This document shows, in pieces, positions 26,612 to 35,075 of a stretch of DNA of 64,000 nt. The DNA is taken from the NCBI RefSeq assembly GCF_963666525.1, contig NZ_OY762905.1, forward strand, positions 2,955,501 through 3,019,500. The letters are read 5' to 3'. The notes below the pieces were generated by a model. That model saw only the letters and a list, made by a program, of their open reading frames with translations, made no database searches and had not been told where the DNA came from. Positions within the stretch are counted from its first letter, which is position 1, and every line of letters begins with the position of its first letter. The translations under genes were made by a program, and so were the position numbers. Source of the stretch: an uncultured Cohaesibacter sp. (GTDB lineage: Bacteria > Pseudomonadota > Alphaproteobacteria > Rhizobiales > Cohaesibacteraceae).

Positions 26612-28129
26612 TTACATGTCTCTGGCGTCGTCCGGCAGGACGTCGAGCGGAATGTCCTGATAGCAGACAGGACGCAGGAAGCGGCGGATGGACATGGTGC
26701 CAACCGACGTTGCCCCGAAATTGGTCGAAGCCGGGAATGGCCCGCCATGGACCATGGAGTCGCAGACCTCGACGCCGGTCGGGAAGGCATTGGCCAGAAT
26801 GCGGCCTGCCTTGCGCTCAAGGATCGGCAGCAGTTTGCCAGCCAGCGGCTTGTCGCCTGCATCCAGCAGCATGGTTGCTGTCAGCTGCCCCTCGAAGCTC
26901 TTGGCGATGGTCAGCATTTCCGCTTCGTCCCTTGCCGTGACGATGATGCCCATCGGGCCGAAGACTTCTTCCTTCAGCGTCTTGTTGGACAGCCAGTCGG
27001 CCCCGGATACGATGAACAGGTTTGGTGTCGCGTTGCGCATGTCGCACATCGAGGTGAGCAGCTCGCGCACCCCGGTTTCGGCAGCGACGGCGGCCACGCC
27101 CTTGCGATAGGTATCGGCCATGCTCGAGGTCAGCATGACCTGCTCGCCAACGGCCTTCAGCCCCTCGATGGTTGCTTCGCCAAAGGCCTGGGCCTGATCT
27201 TCCAGAATGATGGCGAGGCCGGGGTTGGTGCAGAACTGGCCGGCGCCGATCGATAGCGATCCTGCCCAGCCCTTGCCCAGTTCATCGCCGCGGGCCTTGG
27301 CCGCTTCCGGCAGGACGAACATCGGGTTGACAGAGCCCAGCTCGCCAAAGAACGGGATTGGCTCCGGCCGCGAAACGCAGAGGTCATATAGCGCCTTGCC
27401 ACCCCAGAAGGAGCCGGTGAAGCCGACAGCCTTGATGAGCGGGTGCTGAACCAGCGTGGTGCCCACCTCGCGACCGCCACCCTGAACAAGGCTGAAGACG
27501 CCCGGATGAATGCCGCATTTCTTGACAGCAGCAACAATGGCGTCACCGACAATCTCGCCAGTACCCGGGTGGGCGCTGTGACCCTTGACGACGACCGGGC
27601 AGCCTGCGGCCAGCGCAGCGGCGGTGTCACCTCCGGCAACCGAGAAGGCCAGCGGGAAGTTGGAGGCACCGAACACGGCAACCGGGCCAATCGGGCGTTG
27701 CATCAGGCGCAGGTCCGGGCGGGCCAGAGGCTTGCGGTCCGGCAGGGCTTCCGTCAGGCGACGGTCGAGATACTCGCCAGCCCGGATATGATTGGCAAAC
27801 ATGCGCAGCTGACCCGTGGTCCGGCCGCGTTCGCCTTCGAGGCGCCCTGTCGGCAGACCGGTTTCCAGATGGCCAGTTTCGGTGATCTCGGCAGCGCGGG
27901 CCTCGATTTCATCGGCGATGCAGTCCAGAAAGCTGGCGCGCTCTTCGCGCGAGGAATAGCCGTATGACCAGAATGCCTCTTCCGCAGCTTCACAGGCTTT
28001 TGCTACAAGATCGGCAGTGCCTTTTGAAAATTCATGTGCGGGCCCGGAGACCGGCGCCGAGGAGAAAATCTCTTTGCTTTTGACCTTCTCGCCCGCGATC
28101 AGATGGCTGCCATGTGGTGTATAGCTCAT
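26612..28129 (-). CDS. Alpha-ketoglutaric semialdehyde dehydrogenase
   Basis: 505 residues from the ATG at 28129 (AAAGGA upstream); the longer frame to 28204 runs into the divergent promoter. ALDH superfamily: GASNFPLAFSVAGGDTAAAL is the Rossmann segment, FGELGSVNP carries the catalytic Glu and GAGQFCTNPG the nucleophile Cys300; the C-terminal LANAFPTGVEV is typical of the NADP-type ketoglutarate semialdehyde group. Final step of hydroxyproline breakdown: 2-oxoglutarate semialdehyde to 2-oxoglutarate. Divergent from the reductase at 28305; the shared region holds a TTGTAT-type palindrome. Confidence 0.88.
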   Translation of the reverse strand: MSYTPHGSHLIAGEKVKSKEIFSSAPVSGPAHEFSKGTADLVAKACEAAEEAFWSYGYSSREERASFLDCIADEIEARAAEITETGHLETGLPTGRLEGERGRTTGQLRMFANHIRAGEYLDRRLTEALPDRKPLARPDLRLMQRPIGPVAVFGASNFPLAFSVAGGDTAAALAAGCPVVVKGHSAHPGTGEIVGDAIVAAVKKCGIHPGVFSLVQGGGREVGTTLVQHPLIKAVGFTGSFWGGKALYDLCVSRPEPIPFFGELGSVNPMFVLPEAAKARGDELGKGWAGSLSIGAGQFCTNPGLAIILEDQAQAFGEATIEGLKAVGEQVMLTSSMADTYRKGVAAVAAETGVRELLTSMCDMRNATPNLFIVSGADWLSNKTLKEEVFGPMGIIVTARDEAEMLTIAKSFEGQLTATMLLDAGDKPLAGKLLPILERKAGRILANAFPTGVEVCDSMVHGGPFPASTNFGATSVGTMSIRRFLRPVCYQDIPLDVLPDDARDM

Positions 28130-28180
28130 GGGGATATCCTTTTGCTGCAGGAAAGACTTGAAGTTATGACGACACAGATA

Positions 28181-28193
28181 ATACAATTTGTAT
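28181..28193. promoter_or_regulatory. Candidate GntR operator in hydroxyproline cluster (site A)
   Basis: ATACAATTTGTAT, a 6-bp inverted repeat with a single central base, in the divergent region between 28129 and 28305. The half-site recurs at 30482 and 34213. Confidence 0.45.
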
Positions 28194-28304
28194 GCATTTG
28201 GCAACCGGGGGAATAACGGTTACTCTCGGGAACCACACATTGTCGCGAAATCATCTCGCAATTGTAATCACCAGATATGCTTTTTGAACCATAAAGAGGA
28301 CAAG

Positions 28305-29342
28305 ATGTCACAAAAAGAAATGGTCACGCTCGAGGCTCTGGAAGCCCGTGTCTCTAGGATTTTTCGAGAGGCCGGAGCGCTTGATGACGTGGCTGACTGC
28401 CTTGCTCATGTCATTGTCGCAGGAGAACGTGACCACTGTGCGGCACATGGACTTTATCGCATCGAGGGATGCCTGAGAACCATCAAGGCCGGACAGGTCA
28501 AGCCGGATGTCAAACCAGAGCTGATGTCCAGCGACGGTGCCGTCATCAAGATCGCCGCCAACATGGGCTTCTCCAACCCGGCCTTCTATTTCGGTCTGCC
28601 GATGCTTGTCGAAAAGGCAAGAGAGTTCGGTCTGGCTGCAATGGTCATCAATGATTGCACCCACTTCTCCGCCCTCTGGCATGAGGTCGAGGCCATCGCC
28701 GGGCACGGTCTGGCAGGGCTGGCCATGTGTCCGAGCTATGCAACGGTCGCGCCATTTGGCGGCAAGGCACCACTGTTGGGCACCAACCCGCTGGCTTTTG
28801 GCTGGCCGCGCCCCGACAAGGACCCCTATGTCTTCGACTTTGCCACCTCGATGGCTGCCCGTGGCGAGATCGAGCTTTACAAGCGCGCCGGCAAACAGCT
28901 GCCAGAAGGGTGGGGGATCGACAGGGAAGGCAATGCCAGCACTGATCCTGCCGCCGTTCTGGACGGTTCGATGCTGCCCTTCGGAACCCACAAGGGGTCG
29001 GCTATCTCGACCATGATCGAGCTGCTTGCAGGCGCCATGATCGGCGACCTGACCAGCCCGGAGGCTCTGGAAGCCTTGGGCACAACGACCCTCGCTCCTC
29101 ATCACGGAGAACTGATTCTGGCACTGGATCCGGTAAAATTTGCGGCAGGCCGGGCAGGGGATCCATTCGCCCGCGCCGAAATGATGCTGGAGGCCATCGC
29201 GGGGCAGGGTGCACGCCTGCCGTCCCAGCGCCGGTTCGTGGCCCGCAAAGCGACCATGGCTGAAGGCATTGCGCTCGACGAGAAGGAACGCGCTCTGCTC
29301 GAACGCTTTGAAAAGGACGGGCTCGCTGGCGTCAACCTCTGA
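28305..29342 (+). CDS. LDH2/malate dehydrogenase-family reductase, probable delta1-pyrroline-2-carboxylate reductase
   Basis: 345 residues. The ATG at 28305 has AAGAGGA upstream; the longer frame to 28188 is not used. Recognisable family motifs: HGLYRIEGCLRTIKAG, NMGFSNPAFYFG, GTNPLAFGWPRPDKDPYVFD, FGTHKGSAISTMIELLAGAM. Members in hydroxyproline clusters reduce pyrroline-2-carboxylate (from trans-3-hydroxy-L-proline) to L-proline with NAD(P)H. That role is inferred from context; other LDH2 enzymes act on malate, lactate or ureidoglycolate. Confidence 0.8.
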   Translation: MSQKEMVTLEALEARVSRIFREAGALDDVADCLAHVIVAGERDHCAAHGLYRIEGCLRTIKAGQVKPDVKPELMSSDGAVIKIAANMGFSNPAFYFGLPMLVEKAREFGLAAMVINDCTHFSALWHEVEAIAGHGLAGLAMCPSYATVAPFGGKAPLLGTNPLAFGWPRPDKDPYVFDFATSMAARGEIELYKRAGKQLPEGWGIDREGNASTDPAAVLDGSMLPFGTHKGSAISTMIELLAGAMIGDLTSPEALEALGTTTLAPHHGELILALDPVKFAAGRAGDPFARAEMMLEAIAGQGARLPSQRRFVARKATMAEGIALDEKERALLERFEKDGLAGVNL

Positions 29343-29349
29343 GCCGCAA

Positions 29350-29390
29350 TAAAAAACAGAGCCCTTCTGTCAAAGACAGAAGGGCTCTGT
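29350..29390 (-). terminator. Intrinsic terminator of the DapA-type gene
   Basis: Perfect 15-bp stem ACAGAGCCCTTCTGT / ACAGAAGGGCTCTGT, five-base loop. The T-run is on the minus strand, so it serves the gene at 29435, and may act on both convergent transcripts. Confidence 0.88.
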
Positions 29391-29434
29391 GGGGGACTGG
29401 GCAAAGGGCCCCGGATAAAGCGCCAAATGGCGTC

Positions 29435-30397
29435 TTATCCGAGATATGGAGCGAGTGAAGGCTGCGTGCTCCAGTTTGCATACCAGTCGTCGAACAGTTT
29501 GAGCTGCTTGGCGATGAAGCCCATCTGGCTTTCGCTGAGCACATCGCTTTCATTGAAGTTGAGCGTGTATTCAGGCTTGCCGCGCAACACCATCATGTAT
29601 TTGAAGCTCAGGACCAGATCCGGCATTTCATCGAACTTGGAGAGTACCGCCAGAGCGGATTCCAGTTCCAGTGCCAGACGGCGTGCTTCCAGATCGCCTT
29701 CGACGGCCTTCTGGCACAGGGCGATCATCAGCAAGACTTCCTTGGGCAGGATGTTGCCAATGCCGGTAATGGCACCCTGCGCACCGCAATTGACGTAACC
29801 ATGGAAAACCGCCGTGTCGACACCGACCATCAACAGGGCATCATCACCATCACTGCTGGTCATGTTTTCCGCAGCGTAGGAAAGCGCTGCCGGGCCGCCG
29901 AATTCCTTGAAGCCGACAAGATTCGGATGGGTCTTGCGCAGTGCGAAGAACAGATCGGCGCGGGTGGCAAAACCGTAATAGGGGCTGTTGTAGATCACGC
30001 CCGGCAGATCGGGTGCTGCAGACAGGACGGATTCGAAATGGGCCTTCTGGGCGGAGGCGACCGATGTCCGCGAGAGCTGGCGCGGGATGATCATCAGGCC
30101 CTTGGCGCCAACCTTCTGGGCGTGTGCGGCGTGGGCTGCGGCCATCTTGGTGTTCATTGCCCCGAGACCGGCAACAACCGGCAGTCCGGCCTCGACCAGA
30201 ACCTCGACACCCTTCATGCGCTGCTCGTCAGTCAGGAGAGGCCAGTCGCCCATCGACCCGCAATAGACCACGGCTCCCATGCCGACGTCGATCATTTCCT
30301 TGCCCTGTTTGACAAGTGCGTCATAGTCGGGAGTGCGATCTTCCTTGCATGGCGTCATCAGCGCAGGCATGCAACATGTGAAAATAGTGGAGTCCAT
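29435..30397 (-). CDS. DapA-family pyrroline-4-hydroxy-2-carboxylate deaminase
   Basis: 320 residues from the ATG at 30397 (GGGAGA upstream), giving MDSTIFTCCMPALMTPCKED. The open frame continues far upstream to 31765 but there it is antisense to the peptidase gene. Class I aldolase barrel: YCGSMGDWPLL (phosphate-type loop), GVIYNSPYYG (catalytic Tyr) and VGFKEFGG with the Schiff-base Lys164. In hydroxyproline clusters this family deaminates pyrroline-4-hydroxy-2-carboxylate to 2-oxoglutarate semialdehyde (HypD/LhpC). Divergent from the Xaa-Pro peptidase. Confidence 0.87.
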   Translation of the reverse strand: MDSTIFTCCMPALMTPCKEDRTPDYDALVKQGKEMIDVGMGAVVYCGSMGDWPLLTDEQRMKGVEVLVEAGLPVVAGLGAMNTKMAAAHAAHAQKVGAKGLMIIPRQLSRTSVASAQKAHFESVLSAAPDLPGVIYNSPYYGFATRADLFFALRKTHPNLVGFKEFGGPAALSYAAENMTSSDGDDALLMVGVDTAVFHGYVNCGAQGAITGIGNILPKEVLLMIALCQKAVEGDLEARRLALELESALAVLSKFDEMPDLVLSFKYMMVLRGKPEYTLNFNESDVLSESQMGFIAKQLKLFDDWYANWSTQPSLAPYLG

Positions 30398-30481
30398 GTA
30401 TTTCTCCCAAGATTTATCCAGAAACCCGACCGGTCCCGCCTTTTCGGGGTGGAAAGAAAGCTCTATTGTTATGCAGAGACA

Positions 30482-30509
30482 ATACCAATTGTATTTTAAT
30501 TGTCGACAA
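30482..30509. promoter_or_regulatory. Candidate GntR operators in hydroxyproline cluster (site B)
   Basis: ATACCAATTGTAT at 30482-30494 and the perfect palindrome TTGTCGACAA at 30500-30509, between the deaminase and the Xaa-Pro peptidase. Positions 30489-30508 are an exact inverted copy of 34199-34218. Confidence 0.6.
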
Positions 30510-30550
30510 GAAATGTGTCTTAAAGCACGGATTTTTTCTATCTTGTTGAC

Positions 30551-31690
30551 ATGAATAACGAAATGGAGCGAACCGCGATGAGCAAGTCCCCTGAAAACAT
30601 CTATTCTACGCGTCTGGCGCGACTCAGGACGCGGATGGCCGAGGTTGGAACCGATCTCGTTGCTGTTGGTCCGACGTCGAATATGGCCTGGTTGGCAGGT
30701 GTTTCCGCGCATGGTGACGAGCGCCCGGTCATGGTTCTGGTCACCCGGGATCATGCAGCTTTCCTGATGCCTGCCCTCAATCAGAACAGCGTTCGTCAAC
30801 ACACGGACCTGCCCTTCTACTGTTGGGTGGATGCAGACGGTCCGCAGGATGCCCTTGAGACCATGCTGGCCGACTTCAGCCTCAATCGGGACGGGGTCTC
30901 GGTCGCGGTCGATGAGGCCATGCGCGCCGACTTCGCCCTGCTGCTGCTCGATGCCCTGCCTTCTGCGAAACGCCAGTTTCTGGGCGAAACCCTTGGCTAT
31001 CTGCGCTGCCGCAAGGACGAGATGGAATACCGTCAGCTCAAGGAGAATGCCCTGCTGACCGACGCCTGTGTCACGGCAGCCTTCGCCAACCTGAAGGTAG
31101 GCATGACCGAGTTGGAGGTCGTCAGGTTCATTGATGACTTCTTTGCCGCCCACGGCGCGACCACCGAATTTGCCAGTGTCTGTTTTGGTGCCAACGGAGC
31201 TTTCCCGCACCATGACAGTGGCGAAGCCCGCCTCGAAGAGGGCATGCCGTTGATGATCGATCTGGGCTGTCGCAAGGGCGGATATCCCAGCGACATGACG
31301 CGCTCGGGTTATTTCGGGGCCAAGCCGGAAGGCTATGAAGCCATTGCCGAAATCGTTGAAAGCGCAGTCAAGGCAGCCATTGTCGCAGCGAAACCGGGCG
31401 TGCGGGCCAGTGCCGTGGATGATGCGGCCCGCTCGGCAATCGCCAAGGCCGGATATGGCGAGAATTTTCTGCATCGTACCGGTCATGGACTCGGTATCGA
31501 CATCCATGAGCATCCCTATATCTCGGCAAGCTCCGATACGGTGCTTGAAGAAGGTATGGTCTTTTCCATCGAACCCGGCATCTATTTTGCTGGTCGCTTC
31601 GGCGTGCGTCTTGAAGATATTGCCATCATGCGCAAGGACGGCGTCGAGATCCTGTCGGACAAACCGCGCGATCTCATCGCGGCCGATTGA
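30551..31690 (+). CDS. M24 family Xaa-Pro peptidase (aminopeptidase P/prolidase-like)
   Basis: 379 residues (starts at 30551, 30563 or 30578 are possible). An N-terminal creatinase-like domain to ~140 precedes the pita-bread domain. Metal ligands are visible: Asp in LMIDLGCRKGG and PSDMTRSG, His in HRTGHGLGIDIHE, Glu in FSIEPGIYF and RLEDIAI. It removes N-terminal residues from, or splits, X-Pro and X-Hyp peptides. With the proline iminopeptidase it would release proline and hydroxyproline from collagen-type peptides for the catabolic genes here. Cytoplasmic; no signal peptide. Confidence 0.9.
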   Translation: MNNEMERTAMSKSPENIYSTRLARLRTRMAEVGTDLVAVGPTSNMAWLAGVSAHGDERPVMVLVTRDHAAFLMPALNQNSVRQHTDLPFYCWVDADGPQDALETMLADFSLNRDGVSVAVDEAMRADFALLLLDALPSAKRQFLGETLGYLRCRKDEMEYRQLKENALLTDACVTAAFANLKVGMTELEVVRFIDDFFAAHGATTEFASVCFGANGAFPHHDSGEARLEEGMPLMIDLGCRKGGYPSDMTRSGYFGAKPEGYEAIAEIVESAVKAAIVAAKPGVRASAVDDAARSAIAKAGYGENFLHRTGHGLGIDIHEHPYISASSDTVLEEGMVFSIEPGIYFAGRFGVRLEDIAIMRKDGVEILSDKPRDLIAAD

Positions 31691-31763
31691 CCCCATCACC
31701 CCGAAGGGGAGGGGGCCGCTCCTCCCTTCCCAATCGCACCAATGCCCCTTTGAGGAGAGTGTC

Positions 31764-33050
31764 ATGACCTATTGCATCTTCCCCGGCATCGCCTATCGCG
31801 ATATCACCCTGCCGGTGCCGCTTGACTGGGCGCAGCCAGACGGTGAAAGCCTCACGCTGTTCGCCCGCGAGGTGGTCGACCCGACCCGCAAGGACGAGGA
31901 TCTGCCGCTTCTGGTCTTTCTGCAGGGTGGCCCTGGTGGCAAGGGGCCGAGGCCGCAAGGCGGTGGCCCGGTCTGGCTGAAGACGGCACTCAAGAGTTTC
32001 CGGGTGGTGCTTGTCGATCAGCGCGGCACGGGCCGGTCGTCGCCGGTGGAAGGGCGCCACATGCAGCGCTTTGCCTCCACCGGGAAGGGGACCGCGGCTG
32101 GGGCCGACTTCCTGTCCTGTTTCCGAGCCGACAGCATCATTCGCGACTGTGAGCATCTGCGCAAGAGCGTCTATGGCGGGCGCAAATGGTCGACCCTTGG
32201 CCAGAGCTATGGCGGCTTTCTGACCCTTTGCTATCTTTCGATGGCGCCCGAGGCGCTCAACGCCTGCTATGTGACGGGTGGCCTTGCTGGCCTCGATGCC
32301 AGTGCCGAAGATGTCTACGAACGCACCTTTCCGCGCGTGGCCGAAAAGAACCGCCATTTTTATGCCCGCTACGAGGCCGACAAGGCGCAGGTTGCCCGCA
32401 TCGCCGATATTCTGGCCAGCGAAGACATCCGTCTGCCCGATGGCGACCGCCTGACGGTGCGTCGCCTGCAGACCCTCGGTTTGGCCTTCGGCATGAAGCC
32501 CGGCTATGAGGAAGTGCACTGGTTGCTGGATGAGGCGCTCAGCGCGGATGGACAGTTGTCGGAGGGGTTCCTTGCCAGCGTCATGGTGGAAACCGGCTTT
32601 GCCACCAACCCGCTGTTCTGCGTTCTGCAGGAAGCGATCTATGGTCAGGACGGGCGAAGGTCCGGCTGGGCGGCTCAGCGGGAGCGGGAGAAGCATCCGG
32701 TCTTTGCCGAAACCCACCGGCCGTTGCTGTTTACCGGCGAGATGATGTTCCCGTGGATGTTCGATGAAATCCGGGCGCTCCGCCCATTCCGTGATGCGAC
32801 CATGGCCCTGGCAGATCGGCCGATGGATGGCCGCTTCTATGACAAGGCCCGTCTGGCCGCCAACGAAGTTCCGGTGGCCGCGGCCGTCTATTTTGACGAC
32901 ATGTATGTCGATGCCGGTCTGTCACTGGAAACCGCTGGCCGGGTGGGCAATCTCAAGGCCTGGGTGACCAACGAATATGAACATGACGGGCTGCGTCAGG
33001 ATCCGCGTGTTCTGGAACGGCTGATGGGGCTGGTCGACAACAAGCAATAG
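31764..33050 (+). CDS. Alpha/beta-hydrolase, proline iminopeptidase family (S33)
   Basis: 428 residues from the ATG at 31764 behind GAGGAGA; the open frame upstream overlaps the M24 gene and is rejected. LLVFLQGGPGGKGPRP is the oxyanion-hole HGGPG-like motif, VVLVDQRGTGRSSP follows, and LGQSYGGF holds the nucleophile Ser; a late His lies in NEYEHDGLR. Cleaves N-terminal proline (or Hyp) from peptides. Follows the M24 peptidase by 73 bp on the same strand. Confidence 0.88.
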   Translation: MTYCIFPGIAYRDITLPVPLDWAQPDGESLTLFAREVVDPTRKDEDLPLLVFLQGGPGGKGPRPQGGGPVWLKTALKSFRVVLVDQRGTGRSSPVEGRHMQRFASTGKGTAAGADFLSCFRADSIIRDCEHLRKSVYGGRKWSTLGQSYGGFLTLCYLSMAPEALNACYVTGGLAGLDASAEDVYERTFPRVAEKNRHFYARYEADKAQVARIADILASEDIRLPDGDRLTVRRLQTLGLAFGMKPGYEEVHWLLDEALSADGQLSEGFLASVMVETGFATNPLFCVLQEAIYGQDGRRSGWAAQREREKHPVFAETHRPLLFTGEMMFPWMFDEIRALRPFRDATMALADRPMDGRFYDKARLAANEVPVAAAVYFDDMYVDAGLSLETAGRVGNLKAWVTNEYEHDGLRQDPRVLERLMGLVDNKQ

Positions 33051-33080
33051 GCTTGCAGGCCGCCCCCGGGTTTGGAAATG

Positions 33081-33108
33081 AAAAAGGCGCGGAAGTCCGC
33101 GCCTTTTT
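33081..33108. terminator. Bidirectional intrinsic terminator
   Basis: AAAAAGGCGCGG / CCGCGCCTTTTT stem between the convergent S33 peptidase and epimerase genes, with T-runs on both strands. Confidence 0.9.
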
Positions 33109-33128
33109 GCTATCGATTGCTGTGGATC

Positions 33129-34130
33129 TCAGAGCACCGTGAAGCCGTGGGCATAGGGGTCGCGATCATCGATGAAGATGGTGTTGAAGCCGGTCTGGCG
33201 CGCCCAGCCGCCGATCGAAGGGATGATGGCGTCCTTGTCGCCGACCTTGGCGGCTGCTTCCACCCGTCCCTTGAACAGGCTGCCGATGATGCTCTCATGG
33301 ATGAAGTCATCGCCAACCTTGAGCCGTCCCTTGGCCACCCAGTGGGCCATGCGCGCCGAAGTGCCGGTGCCGCAAGGGGAGCGGTCTATGGCCTTCTCGC
33401 CATAGAACACGGCGTTGCGGGCCGTGGCTTCCGGGTCTTTCGGAGCGCCGGTCCACAGAATATGGCTGAGCCCGTTGATGGCCGGATTTTCCGGATGCAC
33501 GAACTGGTATTTCGCATTGAGCGCGGCGCGCAGCTTCGGTGAAAAGCCGACCAGTTCCCCGGCCGAAAAATCGGCCATGTCGCGGAAGCAGGCCTGAGGC
33601 TCAACGATGGCGTAGAAGTTGCCGCCATAGGCCACGTCCACCGTGACTTCGCCCAGCCCATCGACCTCTGCGGTCATGCCTTCGGCATAGAGGAAGGCCG
33701 GCACGTTGGTCAGGCGGACCTCTTCCACATAACGCCCTTCCTGGCGGTATTCGACAGTTACAAGACCTGCCGGGGTATCGAGACGCAGCTTGCCCGGTTC
33801 CTTCGGCGTGACAAGACCGTTCTCGATGGCCATGGTCACCGTGCCGATGGTGCCGTGGCCGCACATCGGCAGGCAGCCTGAGGTTTCGATGAACAGCACG
33901 GCGACATCGCAGTCTTCGCGGGTCGGCGGGTAGAGAATCGAGCCGGACATCATGTCGTGGCCGCGCGGTTCAAACATCAGGCCTGTGCGAATCCAGTCAA
34001 ATTCCGCAAGGAAATGCGCACGCTTTTCGATCATGTTTTTGCCTTCGAGCCGCGGCGCTCCACCGGCGACAAGACGCACCGGATTTCCGCATGTATGACC
34101 GTCAATGCATTGAAATGTATGATTTTTCAT
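33129..34130 (-). CDS. lhpA: 4-hydroxyproline 2-epimerase
   Basis: 333 residues from the ATG at 34130 (MKNHTFQCIDGHTCGNPVRL); the longer frame overlaps the divergent GntR gene. Proline racemase fold with both catalytic cysteines: Cys90 in MCGHGTIG and Cys253 in SPCGTGTSA. The Cys/Cys pair fits epimerase rather than the Cys/Thr of trans-3-hydroxyproline dehydratase. Converts trans-4-hydroxy-L-proline to cis-4-hydroxy-D-proline, the first step of the pathway encoded around it. Divergent from the GntR regulator. Confidence 0.92.
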   Translation of the reverse strand: MKNHTFQCIDGHTCGNPVRLVAGGAPRLEGKNMIEKRAHFLAEFDWIRTGLMFEPRGHDMMSGSILYPPTREDCDVAVLFIETSGCLPMCGHGTIGTVTMAIENGLVTPKEPGKLRLDTPAGLVTVEYRQEGRYVEEVRLTNVPAFLYAEGMTAEVDGLGEVTVDVAYGGNFYAIVEPQACFRDMADFSAGELVGFSPKLRAALNAKYQFVHPENPAINGLSHILWTGAPKDPEATARNAVFYGEKAIDRSPCGTGTSARMAHWVAKGRLKVGDDFIHESIIGSLFKGRVEAAAKVGDKDAIIPSIGGWARQTGFNTIFIDDRDPYAHGFTVL

Positions 34131-34198
34131 GGTTTCGCCCTGCTCAGGTAGATCGCTATATGCTACCCATGGTCTCAAATTGCGTTGACACAATAATC

Positions 34199-34218
34199 TG
34201 TCGACAATTAAAATACAA
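34199..34218. promoter_or_regulatory. Candidate GntR operator in hydroxyproline cluster (site C)
   Basis: TGTCGACAATTAAAATACAA, identical in inverted orientation to 30489-30508. Lies between the epimerase and the GntR gene. Confidence 0.6.
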
Positions 34219-34286
34219 ACATTTGCTTCAGGAGTTTTCAGATATTCGCTAAAAATATCCATCGCAACATCGTCAGGTGACAAGGC

Positions 34287-35006
34287 ATGACCGAGACAAA
34301 AGACAAGAAATCCACCAAGGGGCCCTTCAAGCGCGGGGCAGGCGTCGGCCACGTCTATCAGACGCTGCATCGCGAAATCATCGAGCTGAAGATCGCTCCG
34401 GGAAGCCCGATCGACGAATTGCAGCTGGCCGCCCGATTCTCCATGTCACGCACTCCGATCCGAGAAGCGCTGGTGCGGTTGGCAGCCGAGGGATTGATCA
34501 CCACCCTGCCCAACCGGGCGACCATCGTTTCCAATATCGATTTTCTCAATCTGTCGCAGTTTTTCGATGCCCTGACGCTGATGTACAGGGTGACGACGCG
34601 TCTGGCGGCCGCCAATCATGTTGCGGCAGACCTCAAGGACATCAACCACTGGAAGGACCTTTATGCGCAGGCGGTGGAAAGCCGCGACGTCTTCGAGATG
34701 ATTGCGACCAATCGTGAGTTCCATCTGGCCGTCGCAAAGGCTGGCCGCAATCGCTACTATGTCGAGTTGTTCACTCGACTGCTGGATGAGGGGCGTCGTA
34801 TTCTGCGTCTCTATTACCAGTCCTACAATGACGAGATCCCGCATCTCTATGTCGATGAGCATCAGAAGATGGTGCAGGCGATTGTCGACAGGGATCTTGC
34901 CCTGTGTGACAGGCTTGCGGCCGATCATGCCGACCAGATCGTGCGCCAGATCCAGTCCTACATTTCCGCCGACACCCGCATCAACAGCGCGTTGCCGCTG
35001 GGCTGA
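34287..35006 (+). CDS. GntR-family (FCD) regulator of hydroxyproline use
   Basis: 239 residues. N-terminal winged helix (residues ~22-90: VYQTLHREIIELKIAPGSPI, ELQLAARFSMSRTPIREALV) and C-terminal FCD helical domain with candidate metal/ligand residues (EFHLAVAKAGRN, DEHQKMVQAI, ADHADQI). Divergent from the epimerase. The repeated operator-like sequences in the divergent promoters of this cluster are its likely sites; the inducer is probably hydroxyproline or a pathway intermediate. Confidence 0.88.
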   Translation: MTETKDKKSTKGPFKRGAGVGHVYQTLHREIIELKIAPGSPIDELQLAARFSMSRTPIREALVRLAAEGLITTLPNRATIVSNIDFLNLSQFFDALTLMYRVTTRLAAANHVAADLKDINHWKDLYAQAVESRDVFEMIATNREFHLAVAKAGRNRYYVELFTRLLDEGRRILRLYYQSYNDEIPHLYVDEHQKMVQAIVDRDLALCDRLAADHADQIVRQIQSYISADTRINSALPLG

Positions 35007-35033
35007 CCCATCGGAAGGCAGGTCGTGAGGGTG

Positions 35034-35054
35034 CAAAGGGGCTTGGCCCCTTGG
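35034..35054. terminator. Probable terminator between convergent genes
   Basis: AAGGGGC-TTG-GCCCCTT hairpin between GntR and the CobW-type gene; U-tract weak on both strands. Confidence 0.4.
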
Positions 35055-35075
35055 GCTCCCTGCGTGGTGTCCAGC

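Noticed and set aside
30398..31765. Upstream extension of the DapA-type frame
   Set aside because: Antisense to the Xaa-Pro peptidase; the ATG at 30397 with GGGAGA gives the normal family N-terminus.
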